Source of the DNA: Burkholderiales bacterium
GTDB taxonomy: Bacteria > Pseudomonadota > Gammaproteobacteria > Burkholderiales > Usitatibacteraceae
Length of the DNA: 6,027 bases
Assembly (NCBI GenBank): GCA_025936275.1
Contig: JAICTR010000189.1
Coordinates: 1-6,027, forward strand
Reading direction: 5' to 3'
Positions 5,918 through 6,027 of the stretch are shown here, piece after piece. Numbering within the stretch: the stretch's first letter is position 1; the number at the start of each line of letters is the position of its first letter. The notes under the pieces are model-generated. The model worked only from the letters and a program-made list of their open reading frames with translations, had not been told where the DNA came from and made no database searches. Position numbers and translations under genes: made by a program.

Positions 5918-5939
5918 GCGCGCCGCGGGGGCGGCGCGC
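5918..5939 (-). repeat. GC-only hairpin abutting the mltG start codon
   Basis: Bases 5918-5926 and 5931-5939 are perfect reverse complements: a 9-bp all-GC stem with a 4-base loop (CCCC on the minus strand) whose 3' end touches the mltG GTG. The space where a ribosome binding site should lie is inside the stem. A perfect 12-base palindrome at 5931-5942 offers a competing fold. It could restrain mltG translation or end part of the fabF transcript; there is no U-tract. The pairing is seen; the role is inferred. Confidence 0.5.
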
Positions 5940-5945
5940 CGCCGC

Positions 5946-6027
5946 TCAGCCGAAGCGGCGGAACGCGAGCGTCCCGTTGGTGCCTCCGAAGCCGAACGAA
6001 TTGGAGAGCGCCGCGTCGATCTTCATC
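5946..6027 (-). CDS. fabF: 3-oxoacyl-ACP synthase II (KAS II), C-terminal end only
   Basis: Only the last 26 codons and the TGA stop are in the window. They encode ALSNSFGFGGTNGTLAFRRF, which carries the NSFGFGGTN signature near the C-terminus of FabF-type beta-ketoacyl-ACP synthases, including the phenylalanine-containing loop next to the active site. FabF condenses malonyl-ACP with acyl-ACP in fatty acid elongation in the cytoplasm. The position upstream of mltG, tmk and holB matches the conserved fabF locus, supporting FabF over FabB. The catalytic Cys-His-His residues lie beyond the right edge and cannot be judged. Confidence 0.92.
   Translation of the reverse strand, partial: MKIDAALSNSFGFGGTNGTLAFRRFG

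Noticed and set aside
1..6027. A new defence, toxin-antitoxin, mobile or CRISPR-like system
   Set aside because: I found no direct repeat array, transposase, integrase, reverse transcriptase, small paired genes or tRNA-associated insertion; nearly all bases are taken up by recognisable housekeeping genes plus one unassigned secreted protein.

Overview
The window is a dense, GC-rich (roughly 70% by eye) proteobacterial chromosome segment. Six of its eight protein genes belong to the conserved fabF–mltG–tmk–holB–pilZ–ycfH/tatD neighbourhood. A PilZ of the type IV pilus type next to holB, a delta' subunit with an acidic insert, and the high GC suggest a betaproteobacterium (Burkholderiales-like). 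A high-GC gammaproteobacterium such as a Xanthomonadales relative is the main alternative. No rRNA, tRNA, CRISPR array, insertion sequence or integrase is visible.

Layout, from the right edge leftwards on the minus strand. The last 26 codons of fabF (fatty acid elongation) are followed by mltG (peptidoglycan glycan-strand terminase), tmk (dTMP kinase), holB (DNA polymerase III delta') and pilZ (type IV pilus biogenesis). The tmk/holB and holB/pilZ junctions are 4-base stop-start overlaps and the fabF/mltG and mltG/tmk gaps are under 30 bases, so this looks like one operon. A terminator-like hairpin lies directly after pilZ. A 401-codon cyclopropane-fatty-acyl-phospholipid synthase-like gene (cfa) comes next, with its own strong ribosome binding site and a GTG start.

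Convergent with cfa, with only 3 bases between the two stop codons, is a plus-strand gene for a 273-residue secreted protein. I cannot assign it to a named family. Divergent from that gene, and running off the left edge, is the TatD-family nuclease gene that in many proteobacteria directly follows holB or pilZ. The cfa plus secreted-protein block (about 2.2 kb) therefore appears to have been placed between pilZ and tatD in this lineage. pabC, which sits between fabF and mltG in E. coli, is absent.

The genes link lipid synthesis and modification (fabF, cfa), wall growth (mltG), DNA precursor supply and replication (tmk, holB), DNA degradation or repair (tatD) and pilus assembly (pilZ). The region is mostly ordinary housekeeping DNA. 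I found no convincing new defence or mobile system. The points most worth checking are the unassigned secreted protein, the interrupted synteny, and four inverted repeats that sit exactly at gene junctions.
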